The notes under the pieces are model-generated. The model was not told the origin of the DNA. It saw only the letters and a program-made list of their open reading frames with translations, and did not search any database. Both the position numbers and the translations under genes were made by a program. DNA of 64,000 bases from Helopsaltes ochotensis (Eukaryota; Chordata; Aves; Passeriformes; Locustellidae): contig VXBM01001584.1 in the NCBI GenBank assembly GCA_013400155.1, positions 94,278-158,277 on the forward strand, written 5' to 3'. Below, in pieces: positions 29,501-44,500 of this stretch. Every line of letters starts with the position of its first letter. The first letter of the stretch is position 1.

Positions 29501-32500
29501 GCACCCTTGAGAGCATGACTGGTCCAGTGGCCATAGAAATGTCTTGGGCAGTTCATGGTTTTCCAGTACCTGTTTGCTTAAATTGTTATTTTAACAGCAA
29601 TTGATAGATTAAGTGTCCTTGTTTTCTCTGTGGCTGCCCTCAGAGCTGCAAGAGTGACATATAGGAGGTACCTCTTGTGTATTCTTGTATGACTCCCCAC
29701 CTTGACCTTCAAAAGTATTTGGAGAGTGAGGTTTAAATCCTAGAGTACAGACTTCCATATCACTCAGAGTTGGTGTGGCAAATTTTTTTTTTTTTTGTGA
29801 TTAGTTGACTATTGAACTGCTGTTATTTATAGCTTTTATAGTTACATAAAAATGATAAATTTTTAAACTATATATATTTATAGTTTTAATATATAAATAT
29901 CCATATATATATTTGTATATAAATATGTATAAATACATAAATATATATATTTATAGTATTTATAGTTCTATAAGTAGTGTATTTTTAGAGTCCTCCTTTT
30001 TTTTCGCCACTAAACTTGCTAATTTTGGATTTAGTAACTCCCATTGTGGGAGACTGCTTATCATCCCCAGCTATGTTTCCTTTATCTCAAGCCTTCTGTT
30101 CATGGATTTCTTGTCTTAAGTGGCAGGTTTTATTTTTGTTTCCTCTTGACTTTTGTCCCATGTTGATCCCCACAGTGAATGTGGTGTCTTCAGCTATAGC
30201 AGAGCTATTTAGAGGCCAGCTGGAATGCTAGTTTCCCTCTGCTGCTGCATTCATGGATAATATTTCAGGACTTGATTGACAGGGGGACAGGTAAACAAAC
30301 AGTTTACTTCTCCCTACTTTACAGCTTCTTTGCTGTCTTCAGGGAGAGAAAATCTTGTTTTTGTCAGTTTTACTTCTCAGCTGGCTGGTATCCCAGGAAG
30401 CTGTAACCCCGTCTACCAAGCCCTGATGGAGAAGCAGGAGAAAATGGTGATTTTGAGAGGTTACTGAGTATCTTGACTCTGTGCAAGCTTAGCTAACATT
30501 TAAGGCAATTTACACAGAAAGGGGGAGAGATACCAAGATTGTAGTTTTGCGGACTTGATGAAGTGCTGATTTGATCAACACTTGCCAGCCAAAACAGTAA
30601 CTGTTACACTGTTTCAGTAGAAAGTCTTTATTTTTGGTTTTGCTGGAAAATTTTTACTGCATCTATTATGGGTTGCAGTAACAAACAGATTTTTTTTTCA
30701 TGTAATTATCTTTTTCAGGCATTGTTTTGCTTCTAGCTAACTTATGTTTCAAAGTCCCTGCTATGCTAATGCAGGATTTCTTTATCCTCTACATTCTCCT
30801 CAATGAGTTCTGTCAGCATAATTTTAACCACTTAATACTTAACAAATTAATGCCTAATTTCCTGTAATTTGTACCCTGGAAGACCATGGCATTAATATTC
30901 TCTTGGGAGAGAACCTTTTTTGGTGATTTCCTCTCCCAAGTTAAGCATGAGAAAAGGGTGGTGAATGTATAGGTGGAAGCAAGCCTTGGAAATTGATGGA
31001 AGCTTTAGGCATCAAATCCATAGGGGTGGGAGTAATACCTTTTTGGGACTATCTAAAAACAGAGGCCAGACAAAATTAAAGGAAAAAACCCGCAGTTATA
31101 TTTATTGAAAGGCCTTCAGGTACCTTTTGGTGCAGACAAAGCCACCCAGAGGCTACACCCAGAATGGACAATGAGTCACAGGTTTTTATACTTTTATAAA
31201 TTTGGTCCATTTGCATATTGGAGGTCAATCTTCCAATTACAGCTTCAGGTAATGAAGTCATTTACCCCAAGTTTGCTTCCCCCAACTCACTTTGTTTGCA
31301 TTTCTCAGGGCCTGAGACAGTGAGGTTGATTCCCATATTCCCTTGATTTCCACGCCTTGAGAGGAATTGTTTTTACCAAATTTTGTCTGACCAAAATGGG
31401 AAAGCAGTAACTAACATTGTAGCTGGAGTTTAGAGTTATACACTAAAGAATTGCAGGATTACAAATACATAAAAAATATAAAAGCTAAAATTCTAAGGCA
31501 TCAGGAGCATAATTGCTGTTCTAGTGAGTGGCATCCCTGCCTGTGGGAGGCATTTGAAACTAGATAATATTTAATATACCTTTAATCCAAGGATGCTATG
31601 ATTTTATTTGTGGTCACAGTTTCCTTGTTGTCAGTATCAAGATTTGAGAAGTCAGTGATTTTTAGGGTGCCCTGAACTTGAATTGTAGTGTGATTAGAGG
31701 AAAGGAATAGGGTCAAATAGCAAGTGGATGGTGAAGATGTTGTTCCTTCACTATGAGACGACAGGATTTAGGTGGAGTCTCTTTGTTTCCCTTATTCCTT
31801 GTCCCCATCTTCAGTCCCAGGCTATGGCTGGGTGTGTGGGTTTGAGGTTGGTGTGGAGCCCACAGCTGACTCACTGTGGATCACTCTTCTGTGTCTTTAG
31901 ATAAAATAATGATGTGGTCATTTTTAATGTCCTTCTGCATCATCTTAAAAAAACCCACAAAGTACAAGGGGAAACACAGTTGTCTGTAACTTCTGCCATA
32001 AGGATAAAAAATAGCATTAGGAAATGGAGGTGAGTGGATGAGGCACCTCGTTTTCCTGCTGTATCAGCTGTGTAGCTTCTCTTACTGTTTGGAAGAAACT
32101 GTTTTCTTAAATTGCACAATCCTCTAACATTCTGTTTCACAAGCTGTTTTGCCTGTACAAGCCTGACCTTCTCAGGTTGGAGTACAGTTGCAAAATTCTT
32201 GAAAGGCCTTAAAATAGAATGTAACCTGAGTGCAAGTGTTTGATCAGAAGCATGCTGAGCATATGTGTGTTCAGGTTAGGTAGCTGAATGCACAATGGGT
32301 GCTTTTTCTGTGTATTCAACTGCTATGATAAAATCACTGTAAAGTGACTGTAAGTGTGTTTGCTGGCATGTTGTGGTTCAGAGAAGGCAGATCACTCTTC
32401 AGAACCTTTTACAGCTCAAATGCTGCTTTTAGTGCTTCTTTTGCTGCACAGACTCTCTATTTAAAGTTATTTGGAAGAAATAAAAAAAATAATTTAAAGC

Positions 32501-35500
32501 CCTGTACAAGTTCCTTTGTATCCTTACTTTCCTGTTGTCCCACACCCTGAGGAAGGGAATATTTATGTGCTTTTGGCAGTATCTCTTTTGGGTAGATAAA
32601 AAAAGGAAAGAGGAAACCTGCCTTGAATTTGAGTGAAAGCATCTCTTAAGCCTTCCCGCTTGTGCAGATTCAATTCTCTGTTTTCAGAGATAGAGTCCAA
32701 GCATCCAGTTTGTTTTCTTGTATTATATTTGGGAAACTAAAACTAGCCTTTCTTTGTAGCTCATGGGCATAATCAAGACCTGGGCTTACATACTTGCAGA
32801 ATTTTTTTTTGTAGTTGGCATGGAATGATCTCCACAGATCCCTTCTCTGTGATTTGAGTGAATAACTATATAAATGCTGGTGATGTGTGTCCTACTGCAC
32901 TTTAATCATGTTTCTTTCACTTGACATTTTTTTCTAGATCCAGAGCACCTTGCAAAGTTCGAAAAGTATCTCCAATCAATGAACTGCTCAGAAGAAATCT
33001 GTCTGCTGACCACATTTGCTCAGATGGCACAAACCAAACGGGCTGATGTTGATGAGGATTTTATCAAAATTGTTGTTTTGGAGATATATGAGGTGAGTAA
33101 TGTTACTGATCCATTCAGGAAAAGAACGAAAATGCTCTTTTTATTTGTAACAGTGGAAGTTGTGAAACCTTCATGACTTCTGTAGTTTGTTCTACCATGA
33201 AATTAAAAAAGTGCTACTTTTAAAAACGTACTGAATTAAAAATGCCTGAAGTACTTGTTATTTTCTGGGAAAAAGAACAACTTTTCTGTAGGCAAAGCCG
33301 GAATGAAACAAATAAACAAATATACATTTAGTTTGTTTCTTTTTTCTCATGCAGGCCTAACTTGCAGCTCGGGAATTCCTTATGTGGTGTTTTTTCTGTT
33401 GTTTTTGGTGGGATTTTTTTTTAGTGTGGCTGTGTTGTTCCTGTGTTTAGTTTTGAGCATTTTTTTTTGACACTGTGACACAGAGCTTTCCTAGTCTCTT
33501 AGGGCAGTCAATTTCACTTTTCATATGGGCATTTATCAACTTCGTCTACGATGACCAAGAGCAATTCAGTCCTGTGTTTTCCAAAAGACATTTTATTTCC
33601 GTGTTAGTGGAGGTCAGCCAGAAGCAGTAACATCTCCCTGCTCATCTTCTCAGGTGTCCTATGTTAGTCTTTCCACAAGAGAGACGTTTTCCAAGGTCGG
33701 TCGAGAACTCTTGGGAGCCATTGCCAGAATCCACACACAGATTATGTCTGTACTGCTGGATCGGATTAGAGAGACTATTGAGAAGGTGGGGATGGTAAGT
33801 GCTGATGTCTATAATGTAAATAATTTAAATCAGACACCCAGTTAAACCTAGAGGCCATACCAGGTTGTGTGATAAGACATGGCTTGGTATGAATGGATGT
33901 GTTAAAGACCTGTCTGTGGGGTTTTTGGTCATACCTCCTTTTCAGATAGCAGGGCACAGTGGTGATTACTGTTGTGTGCTGAGTACTGATTTGCACTTTT
34001 TGCTCTCTCTCCTCAAAGGTTTCTTTATATTTGTTTAAAGAACTGCCCTTGTACCTGTGGAAGCCTTCCTCATCTGAGATAGCTCTGATCCGTGACTGGC
34101 TGTTAAATTACAGCCTGACAACAGTGGAGAATAAACTGGCTTGCATTATCTTGGAAGGACTGAACTGGGGATTTGGTGAGCATGTAGGTATTGAAAACAG
34201 GAGGCTTGAATCTCCTCACTTTTTCAGAGAAAAAGTTTAACTCAACCTGAGAGTAGAGTAAAATTTGAAAATAGTTAATTGCATGCTTTTATATTATGGC
34301 TGTACACTTAATGGCACAAAATGGGAATTTCATAATAATTTTACAGCACTCTGCCTGAGGATTTGCTTTTGCTGCTATCTTATAGTGCTGCAGCTGAGTT
34401 TAACAGATGTATCTAAGCAGGGATTTTTTTTCCTCTCTAAATGAGAAAATAGCTGACAGGACAATTTTTTATGAGTCACGTGATTAAAATGCTTTTGGCT
34501 GCAGAAATACAGGAATCTTCCAAAAAATATGTAGGAGACTGGTGTGACTGTAGTTGGCATGCTGGTATCTAGGTATGTTTTTCACAGTGCAAGAAAAGTA
34601 ATGATTGAAATGACACATTTCGAAACCCTGAGCATCATTTAAAGGATTGGGACTTATTCCATAATATTGGATTGCTTCAGGAGCTCCGTGAGTTCAGGTT
34701 ATAATTGAGGGTGAATGCTGTTTCAGAGAAAAAGAGAAATAGATCGGGGGAATAGTGTTGCCTATGTTCAGTCATTTAGTTTAGCATTGAGCATTGCATT
34801 CTGTGGATTTGGTCATCCTGAACTCTTCTCTTTGCCATGCTGATAGTTGTACATGAATATTGACTTACTTTTTCACCCTGTTTCTTGTGGACATGTAAAG
34901 AAAAATGAGTATTAGGGCAAATTAACCGAATTCTTTGCTGTGCATAGCAATGCCATGTCTGTACTCTTTGATATGGAGAAAAATGGCTCTTTAATGTGGC
35001 AATTGATAGAGGAATTGTTGTGTTTTCATGCAGAAAACATGGTGATGGGATTTGGGTTTGTTTTTAAAAGCAAGAGTTCAAGTGTCTGTATTGTGTAAAT
35101 TATTTAAAATGGCATCTATGGACTTTTGGATTAATTATCATATATTCATAAAATACATGTGGAAAATGAATATTATGATGCCTTAAAAAATTATCTAGTT
35201 TTTGGACTTTGTATTGCCCAGTGTGACCCTGGTACTCTTTAATATTGAGCTGAATTTTTTTCACTGGGCAAGATTTTTTTGCCTAGATATTCCAATAATT
35301 AATTTGAACAGCCAGAAAAAGATTAGGGTTTATTTCTTCGTGGTGCAGCTGAATGCACAGTTGTAGAGACCTCTTAAATGACTCAAGGTTTTGTGTTCTG
35401 ACACTATTTTTAGCAGAATACTCTTCACCTGGATCCAGCTGTCCATTCTGAAGTTGCATTGATGGTCCTGGAAGCATATCAGAAATATCTCTCCCAAAAA

Positions 35501-38500
35501 CCGTATGCAGGGCTGCTTTCTGAAAGCATAAAGCAGGTATCCTTTCTTCTTACCTACAGGATATAACTTATGGATGACTATAAATGGGAAAAGCTGCAGG
35601 GCAAGACCTTGTTTTCTCTCTTTTTTTATTTCTTCTTTTTAAAACTGTTTTTGTCCACCTAAAATTTCATAGCATACCAACACTCAGTGTTGCCTGCATC
35701 CAGAGAGCTATTTGAAAATACTGTTAGGCTTCTGTTGAACATCTGTGTGAGAATCACAGAAGCATAGAATGGTTTGGATCGAAGGGGCCTTAAAGGTCAT
35801 CCATTTCCACCCCTGCCATGGGCAGGAACACCTTCCACTCTCCTAGCTTGCTCCAAGCCACTTCCAGTCTGGCCTTGGACACTTTTGGACACACAGGGGC
35901 AGCCACAGCTGCTCTGGGCAGCCTGTGCCAGGGCCTCACCATCCTCACAGGGAAGAATTTCTTCCTAATATCTGATCCAAATCTACTCTCAGTTTGAAGC
36001 CATTCTCCCTTGTCCTGTCACTCCATGCTTTTATAAACAGTCTCTCTCCATCTTTCTTTAAATAGACGTTTTTGTTTTAACCCAAACTTGCAGGTTTGTG
36101 CATACCTTTACTCATGCAGAGGTTGACAGTACTTGCTAATGCAAGGCTATTTCTCATTACTGATGTGCATAAGAGAACTCACTCCAGCTCTTATTTTATT
36201 TGAAGACTCAAGTGTTAATCTGTTTTGGAGCTTTTCAGCAGTGTGCAGTGTTGTGTGACCTGAACACAACACAGACATTTATTAAATTGATTTTACAGCA
36301 TACTGAACTCATGATAGTTCCAATTCACAGAATGCAAATGGAAGAATAGAAAGATGAAGGTTTAAGAAATCTCTGTTTTGGATATTTAGTCCAAGATGCT
36401 TATATTTATTTATTCAGGGGTTTAGCATTTTGCTGGGCTTTGTCTTCTCAGTATTTTTTGTACAGTGTTTTCTCCTCCTCTCTAGTTTTTTCCCCCCAGC
36501 CTTTTCCTCCCATACTCTGAATATTCCTTGTTGTCTCTATCTTCTGACTTGCTCCTCTGCACTATTTATCCATGGTTTGTTGTCTTGTGCCAGCCAGATG
36601 AGTTCTGTTTTCTAAGCCAGTATTAGCCCTAGTTGCCTCTTGTGCTCGTGAACCTGTCCTGACTTGCATGAGCCTATAACTAGAATTTTGGAGAAAATAG
36701 TGCTTAGGTTCTTGTACCTCTACTCAGAGAGGATGAAATATTTGCGTTGCCCTCCAGCTCTGCAATTTACACAGTTATGTCAGAACATGTACATTTTTTT
36801 TCCCCAGAGATTTATAGATCCTTGTGATCTAGACATGGTCTTTAAGACAGTGGACATATCCACGTGACTCTACCTGTCCACATACAGGTACTTGTCTAAG
36901 GAGAGGCTGTCAGCTTTTAGGTTTTTTGATGACAGATAATAATTTTGCATAGATTTTTCTGTTTCCTTTCTGTTTCCTTTAAAACATTTAAGATTAGCAG
37001 TCTTAAATGTTTTAAAAATTATGAAAGGTTGTGTCTAGCTGCTTTTTTTTTTCCAGTATTAAAATTCAAATTTAATTCAAGGTCAGCATCTAGTTTGGAA
37101 AACTTTAAGCAGACAATGTAATTTGATAGCCTTCACCGAAAGGGATGGGGGGAAGGAGAGGGAGGTAGAAATTGAGGCCGTAGGAAGAGGGTGTTTAGAT
37201 AAACTGCCTGGTATGTCTAAAAAATAATTTCTGTTGGTCTAATACTAGAAGTTTTGGGTTGGAAGGAACCCCAGAGATCATCCTTTCATAGACCAAGTCC
37301 CAGACCAGTGCCACACGTGCTGTGTCGTGGCTGTGCTTCCTGCTCCTACTGCTCTGTTCCAGGTCTCCTACCTGGCCAGCATCGTTCGCTACGGGGAAAC
37401 ACCAGAGACTTCCTTCAATCAGTGGGCATGGAGCTTGGTTTTGAGACTGAAGCTGCACAGGAATGACCGTGGGGTGCAGCAGAGCGGGCTGGCTGTCCCC
37501 GTGTGCGACAGCGCGCTGGACACGTCCGAGTCGGTCACGCTGCACCCCCTGCTGAAGGCTGTGAAGGCAAACATCCCCATTGGCTGCTACCTGGCACTGG
37601 CAATGACCACCCTGGGCCACAGGTGAGGGCTTCTTGGGTGTTTGCCCTGGATGGGCAAACTGAGGGACTGAGCAGCCTTCCCTGATGCTGAGCTGAGGGC
37701 TGTTAACAGCTTTTTGTGCCTGTTTAAAGAGTAAAGGACTGGTTGTGCTAGGGATTGAGCAGCTTGTCATCTCTCTTATGAGGAGTTGGGCCTCGTTAGT
37801 CTGGAGAAGACTGAGAGGGGATCTCGTTAATGCAGACAAACATCACAAAGGGTGTCCAGAGGATGGTGCTGGACTCTTCAGTCGTGTCCAGCAAACAGAT
37901 GAGGAGCAATGGCCACAACTAAGACACAGAAAGTTTCACCTCAATGTGGGGAAGAACACTATGCTGAGGATAGCAGAGCCCTGGAACAGCTACCCAGGGA
38001 GGTCATGGATTCTGCTTCTCTGGAGACATTCCAAACCCACCTGGACTCGTTCTTTCTCTCTTGCACAGGGTGACCCTGGCTTGGAGGGATTTGGACTGGA
38101 TCATCTCAAGGTCTTTTCCAACCCCAGCTTTCTGTGATTCTGTGTAGTTTCACAGAATCCCAGAATCACATAAGTTGGAAAAGACCTCCAAGGTCATCAA
38201 GTCAAACCAATCCGCACCCTGTCACCCAACCCAGATCACTGGGTGCCACATCATTCCTTGGATGTCTCCAGGGATGGGGAGTCCACTGCTGCCCTGGACA
38301 ACCTGTTCCAGTGCTTAATAATCCTTTTTGTGAAGAAATTATTCCTGAATTCTTTCAAATAACGTGCTGTTTGCTTTATTTTGCTAGTAGTATTTTTTTT
38401 GCCTTCTGCACTTTAGGGTTCAGTCATAAGAAGTAGTATTGAAACTGGAGGTTAACAGTAATTTCTCTGGACAGGAGTAAATCTGAACCACACTTGCTGA

Positions 38501-41500
38501 AAGGGTTGTTCTAGGTAATTTCTAGATAGTTTCTTTTTTCAGGGCAGCACCGCATTCAGAAAATAGTGTGGAGAGAAAATCCATTCACTCTGGGAATGGT
38601 AAATAAAGAGCATTATAGGAGCAGTGAACCTCTTAGCTTTGAGGGTGTTCCAGCACAGTCTTTTTGAGTGCTTTTAGCTAGTTTGTAGGTAAGGCTTTTG
38701 GACATAGTCAAATGTTCTTGTTTGAGGTACAGAGCCACACAAAATTTCATCAGTTCTCCCCAGAACTGTTTTCCCTGAGTCTGTGATCCCTTTGGTGCTA
38801 TGCTATTCAAAATTTTCACTAACTTATTTTCTACGTATAATATTATCTTACTCTTTTAAGGAAAAATTATCTGGGCTTTCTTCTCCTTCCCCAAGGAAGC
38901 CATTGCTTCGTAGTGAGATTGTGCCATAGATGCTTTAAAGCACTGGAGTAGTTTGAGACTGATATTAAGGTATTTTGGGTTGAGAGTGGAAATTTTTCCT
39001 AACTTTGAGCATGGAATACAAAAACCAAAGAATCTCTTTAGTCTGTTCCCCTTCTCTGTTTGGCCTTTGGCTCTTCTTTTCCCTGGAGGGGAAGGCGAGT
39101 TGTCCAAATTAGGCAAGAATAGTGAGCTTTAAAGTGATAGAAACTTGATAAAGACCTGCATCTCCAGTAATTTTTGTAACATGGGACACTGATCCCCAGA
39201 AAGGAATTTGTGACACAAGGAGATAATTAGTAAATATTTGAGAAGGAAATACTTGGTAAATCTGTCAGCAATTGAATGACTCCTATAACTGAAGAGATTA
39301 TATTTAACAATTTAGATTTTAACAATTTAGATTTTCAAAGATAAAACGTAAAGTTATGGATGCATTTACATCTCAGTTAATAAAAATTAAATCAACACCT
39401 TAACTCCCTTTCTGCTGATAGTGAATGTGGTTTTTTTATTTTTTTGTTTTTGTTTTCTGACAGCATTGAGAAATTCTGTGCTGAAGGGATCCCTCTTTTG
39501 GGTGTACTAGTCCAGTCTAGACATCTGAGAACAGTAGTCCATGTGCTGGATAAAATTTTACCCTTGTTTTACTCTTGCCAGTATTACCTCTTGAAGAACG
39601 AACAGTAAGCATTATGTTTGTAATATGTTAATTTTTTAATTTTATACATTTGTTTACTTAATTTATTCATAGTTGCAATGAAAGTTAATAATGATATCTT
39701 GGTTTATACACCTGACAGTCTCCCAAACAAATCCTGAGTAAGATTTGGGTGCTGATGTAGATCAAGAACTGCATTTAGTCCTGATGAGCTGCCTTGAATT
39801 ACAGGCTGGTGTGAAATGTTCATACTGTGCCCAATGTATGGCTGAACTGGAGCAATTAAATATACATTGGATACATTGTGGTTGTGAATCAAAGCCTTTC
39901 TATGTCTCACTGTTGAGCTAGTGCTGCAGACTAGCACAGCTAGTGCTGTTCAGCTGGTTTTAATCTCTAGAAGCAGGCTTTCTATTTAATTAGCAGTAGG
40001 AGATATTTAATTTCATTTATTGAAATCCCTAGGTTTTTATCTTATGTGGAACTGTTCCTTCATCTGGACAGTGGAGTCCCTCAAGGAGTGACCCAGCAGG
40101 TTACCCATAAAGTGACACAGCACTTGACAGGAGTGAACTATGGGGAAAATGTTAAGCTACTCAGTAGTATGATACAGGTAAGAAGATTATTTAAAAAAGA
40201 AAAGGTGAAGAGAATGTTTAAAACCAAGCTTATTTGACTGAGTTAGTGTTAAAGGTTAGAAAGGATACTGAACCTTGCAGTTCAGTTACAGAGTACCCTA
40301 TATCAAGGATTAATAGTTGGGTTTGGTTTCCTGAAATGCTCCTGCTTAAACTTGCCGAAATCTGGCAGTGAGTGTGACATTAACAGCAATATTTGCCTTT
40401 CAGACCTCTTGGAAAATACATTTTCCCATGCCAAGTCAAAACTGTTTAAAAAAGGAAATTTAATATGCAGCACTACTTTCTTGTTTGTGTTATTTGAGGA
40501 ATGCAGCAGAGATATTAATGTTTGCAAGCTCTGCTTTTTACCATTAATTTAAGTTTCTGGAATGGAAAAATTTTCTTGAGTTAGGAAACAGTAGTGTTTT
40601 TTTAAGTGCAGAGAGGTCAAAACCCAAGGCCCTCTAACATTAAAGAGAGATAATGGAAACAGACCTGGAAACTGACCAGGAAGGCCTTTTGCCAGAACAG
40701 CAGCCTGGACTTTGGAAGTGGGTACTGTTTATGCCTGCAGGGGTCCTGCTTAAGGCATCTGTGTCTGTTTTTGCTGACTGCACAAGGTGCTCTGCTCTCC
40801 AGGCTTCAGAATCTGCAGAAGTTTGGAGGCTGAAGATGACAAAACTGTTCTTATTTGGGTGTAGAGAGTGTTGTTGTAAATTATTTAATTTAGGATAGCC
40901 CCACAGCCTCAAGCAAGTCGAACAGTTTTCCAATAAATTTTTAAGCTTTACTCAAAGCTGCAATCTGTTGACCAGTTTTACCCTTTACTTTGTCAGACTC
41001 ACATTTTTCTAAGTGACCATCCAAATGGAGTGGGGCCAACTGCAGTCCTGGAGTTCTGGGTGCAGGTCCTCACCAGCCAGCAGCTGTGGCACCGGGACCG
41101 GGCCACACTCTGCCTGCTGGATGACTTGTGCAAAGCTGCTTTCCAGTACAACCAAGAGGACTGCGTGCAAAAGCTGCTTTACCAGCAGCACAAGGTAAAT
41201 AGCTGTGGTGTTTTGGTGTGGCTATTGAGTAAATGCTCAGCTCGTGTCTTGCACAGTCAGATTTTGATGTGAATGTATTTTCCTGAAGTGCAACAAGAAT
41301 GACTGTGAAATCCTAGAATGGTTTGGTTTGGAAGGGACCTTTACAGCCCATCCAATTCCACCCCTGCCTTGGGCAGGGACACCTTCCACTATCCCAGGTT
41401 GCTCCAAACCCTCTCCAAACTGTTCTTCACCATTTCCAGGGATGAGGCAGCCACAGCTTCTCTGGACAGCGCGTCATGGTGATGAGTGATGATAAGGTTA

Positions 41501-44500
41501 TCTGATTTTTTTCTGCGTTGGTCAAGAAAATTTTTTTCTGAGTGGGTATAGATTTATGAAATGTCTGATATTTTAATAATGATGATAATAATTACCTCTA
41601 AACCCAGTTTGGAACACAGTTTTTATTCATGTGAGTTCTACTGTGGTTTGTCTTCTTTGCATTTCAAATATTTGATAGAGTGTTCAGGACAAAAATGGAG
41701 CTCCCTCTCCTGAAAAAAAAACGTACTCAGTCACTGCAACAGGAAGTTTTCACTGGAACAGAAAGTCCAAGCAGGAATTTCAGTGCTGCCTGGCTGAGCT
41801 GAAGTTGGAAGGTAGCAACAGGAGGTGGAAAGGAACCTGGATGAAGATTGAGTGACGCACCTGTAGCTTCTAAATCACCTGGTCACGAAAAAAACCTCAA
41901 ATGTTTTCTTTTTCTGTGCAGAATGCTTTGGGCTATCACTGTGACAAGGGTATGCTGTCTTCACTGGTCAGCTGGATCGTGGCAGGCAATGTCACACCAT
42001 CCTTTGTGGAGAGCAATGCCAACTCCTCTCAGGTGAGTGCCATGATGGTATTTTGTGATAGGAAAAGCAGTGTACTGGTCTAGGGGTCTTTTTTGGGTTT
42101 TTTTGCAGATTTCTCTCTTTTTCCTGTCTCAGAGTTTTCTTGTGATAAAATCCCAGTTTAGCCTAAGAAAGTGCTGTGGGTTTGTTGCACTAAAAGGAAC
42201 ATGGATGTTTTGCACAAGGAGAGTTTGTCTAATCTGCACCCAAGAATTCATATAATAGGATTTTTTTAGTTAAATTTTCTTCTAATCTGCTATTGTTCTT
42301 AATCTGTTTAACAGGATAAAATCTGTAAAGCCTGACTTTTCTATTAGATCAGTCTTTATCTGATAAATATTTTCAATTTGAGTTACTTTCTCTCTGCTTA
42401 AGTGAGCTCCTTCAAGCAAAAAGGGAAAAAAAAACCACCTTGCAGTACCCCAGACTACAGAGATGTGTAGTGCAGGTGGAAAAGAGAAGATCTTATTTTA
42501 CTGAGTTTGAGAAGGTTGTTTCCTCCAGAGCTCTCTGGGTAATTCTGTCAGTTGTGTCTGCTTTCCCCCTTCTTTCCCAAGATTGTACAAAAGGGAAGTT
42601 TGAATTTAAGGATAAAGAGGTTTTCTTGTTGAGATGTGATACTGCTTTTTGCAACTCTGCAATAAGAATCCATCAAACACTTATTCCTCTTAAGAAATCA
42701 TCAAGCTTCCTGATCCTGCCCCTGCCATTTTTTTATCAATATTTCTGTCATTTCTGTGTTGTCCAGGTCTGGTTTGCATGGACAGTGTTAAATATGGAGT
42801 CAATATTTGAAGAAGATTCACAGCTTCGCAGAGTTGTGGAGGGGGAGCTGGTTATCAATGCTTTAACTCCTGATCAGGCTTTGAAGGTGAGAGAACGGTC
42901 ATCACTTTTTATTAATTAGAGAGAACTGCTGGAGAGAAGTGTTCCCTTGTATCATTTAGTTTTCCTCTTACGTACTACTTTCTTACTATAGATAATAGTA
43001 AATTATTAGCATAAATAAATAATGCTTTACCTGGCTGTGCAGGAGAAAATATACTGCAGGGAAATTTTCTTTTACATTTTGAGTATATTTGAGTTCTTTT
43101 ACATTTAAAAGCTACCATGGAAATACCTGATTTTACTATATCAATATTTACAGAAAACTAATTTGTGCCTTTTCATGATTTTCTGTGTCATCTAAAAGCC
43201 TCACAACCTCCAGTGGATTCATTCTATAACCCTGACATGGGGAGTGCTTATTTTTCAGGTGGGAAAGTGTGTCTGTATTTCAAACAGATGATTCCTCAGA
43301 TGATCTGAATTGTGCAGAAGACTGGCCTTTACTTCTCTCTGTTTTCTGAATTATTTTCCAAGGCTTTCAAAACTATTTAGGCATCTCCTTTAACAAGGCA
43401 CCTAATCAGCTGTACTTCAGGCCACATTGCAGCATTTTCCAGCTTCTTTGCCCAAATTCAGTTAGACATTCTGGAGTGAAGCAAGTGGAAACCAAAGCTG
43501 CCCATTCTCAAAGTGCTACTTTTGGCCCATCCTTCATCTCAGCTGTTTGTGTGTTTCAGTGAAGGAGGTGGCTCTGTGAAAATAGGTTTGCTTGGGCTGT
43601 GTCAAGTACATATCTTGCATCCTTGGAGCTGGTCTAGAGAGCATTTGTTATTTGGCTTGCATGTCTTGATTTAGCTGGAAAACAAAAGGAGTGTGGGCAA
43701 TGTGTGAAAAAGGATGCCACAGGTCTGGTGTAGGGGATGAGGGAGTGCCAGGGTCTGCTCCCAGTCTTGGGAACTCAGAAAAGACTCCCATTCCCCTGCC
43801 TCAGGCACAGTCCAGGGGAGCTTGAAGTCAGACTGTTTAATCATTTAATCATTGGGTCTATGATGTTGCTAAAATGGAATGCTGTAACTCATAGGTTGCT
43901 TTGCTTTTATTCTGCTTTTGCTTCTGTGTTCTTTCTTCACATTAGTTACACTTTGCAAATATACTATTTGAAATTTTCACTAGAGCTGTATTAAATGTAA
44001 TCTGGAAACAGCTAAAAGTAGCATGCTGGAGATCTAATCCGGGGATATCTAATTCTGTGAGGAAGAATAGTAATTAACTGTAATTAACACCAGTGGCCCA
44101 TATATTGGCCTTGTGTCAGAGCCATCATGCTAGGATTTTGTAAGCATTAGAGATGTAGGTCTGCTCTCCAACATAACTGTGAGATGGGTAGCTCATCCTT
44201 CAAGGTCTGTAACAGATGTGTGACTGCTTCCAAGGTTTTCTCCTCTGTAATTACCAAGTGTTCAAGCTGTGTTAATGTGCTGAGTTAACCTTTGACAGCC
44301 TTTTTACAGCACCACACTTGTCTGGAAATGTTGTTTCTGCAGAAAGCCCAGACCCAGCTGAAGCTGCCCATTGTCCCTTCCCTTCAGAGGCTCATGATTT
44401 ACCGCTGGGCTCACCAGGCCCTTGCTACCCCTGCAGATCACCCTCTCATGCCGCTAATCTGGCAGAAGTTCTTCCTCCTGTACCTTCACCGACCAGGACC

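Noticed and set aside
34171..34176. Donor gtgagc at 34176 as the end of EPG5 exon 14
   Set aside because: It would leave one base and cause a frameshift with an early stop in exon 15. The donor at 34184 keeps the frame and the family length.
37195..37839. 214-aa open frame on the minus strand
   Set aside because: It is a shadow of EPG5 exon 16 and the CR1 pieces on both sides.
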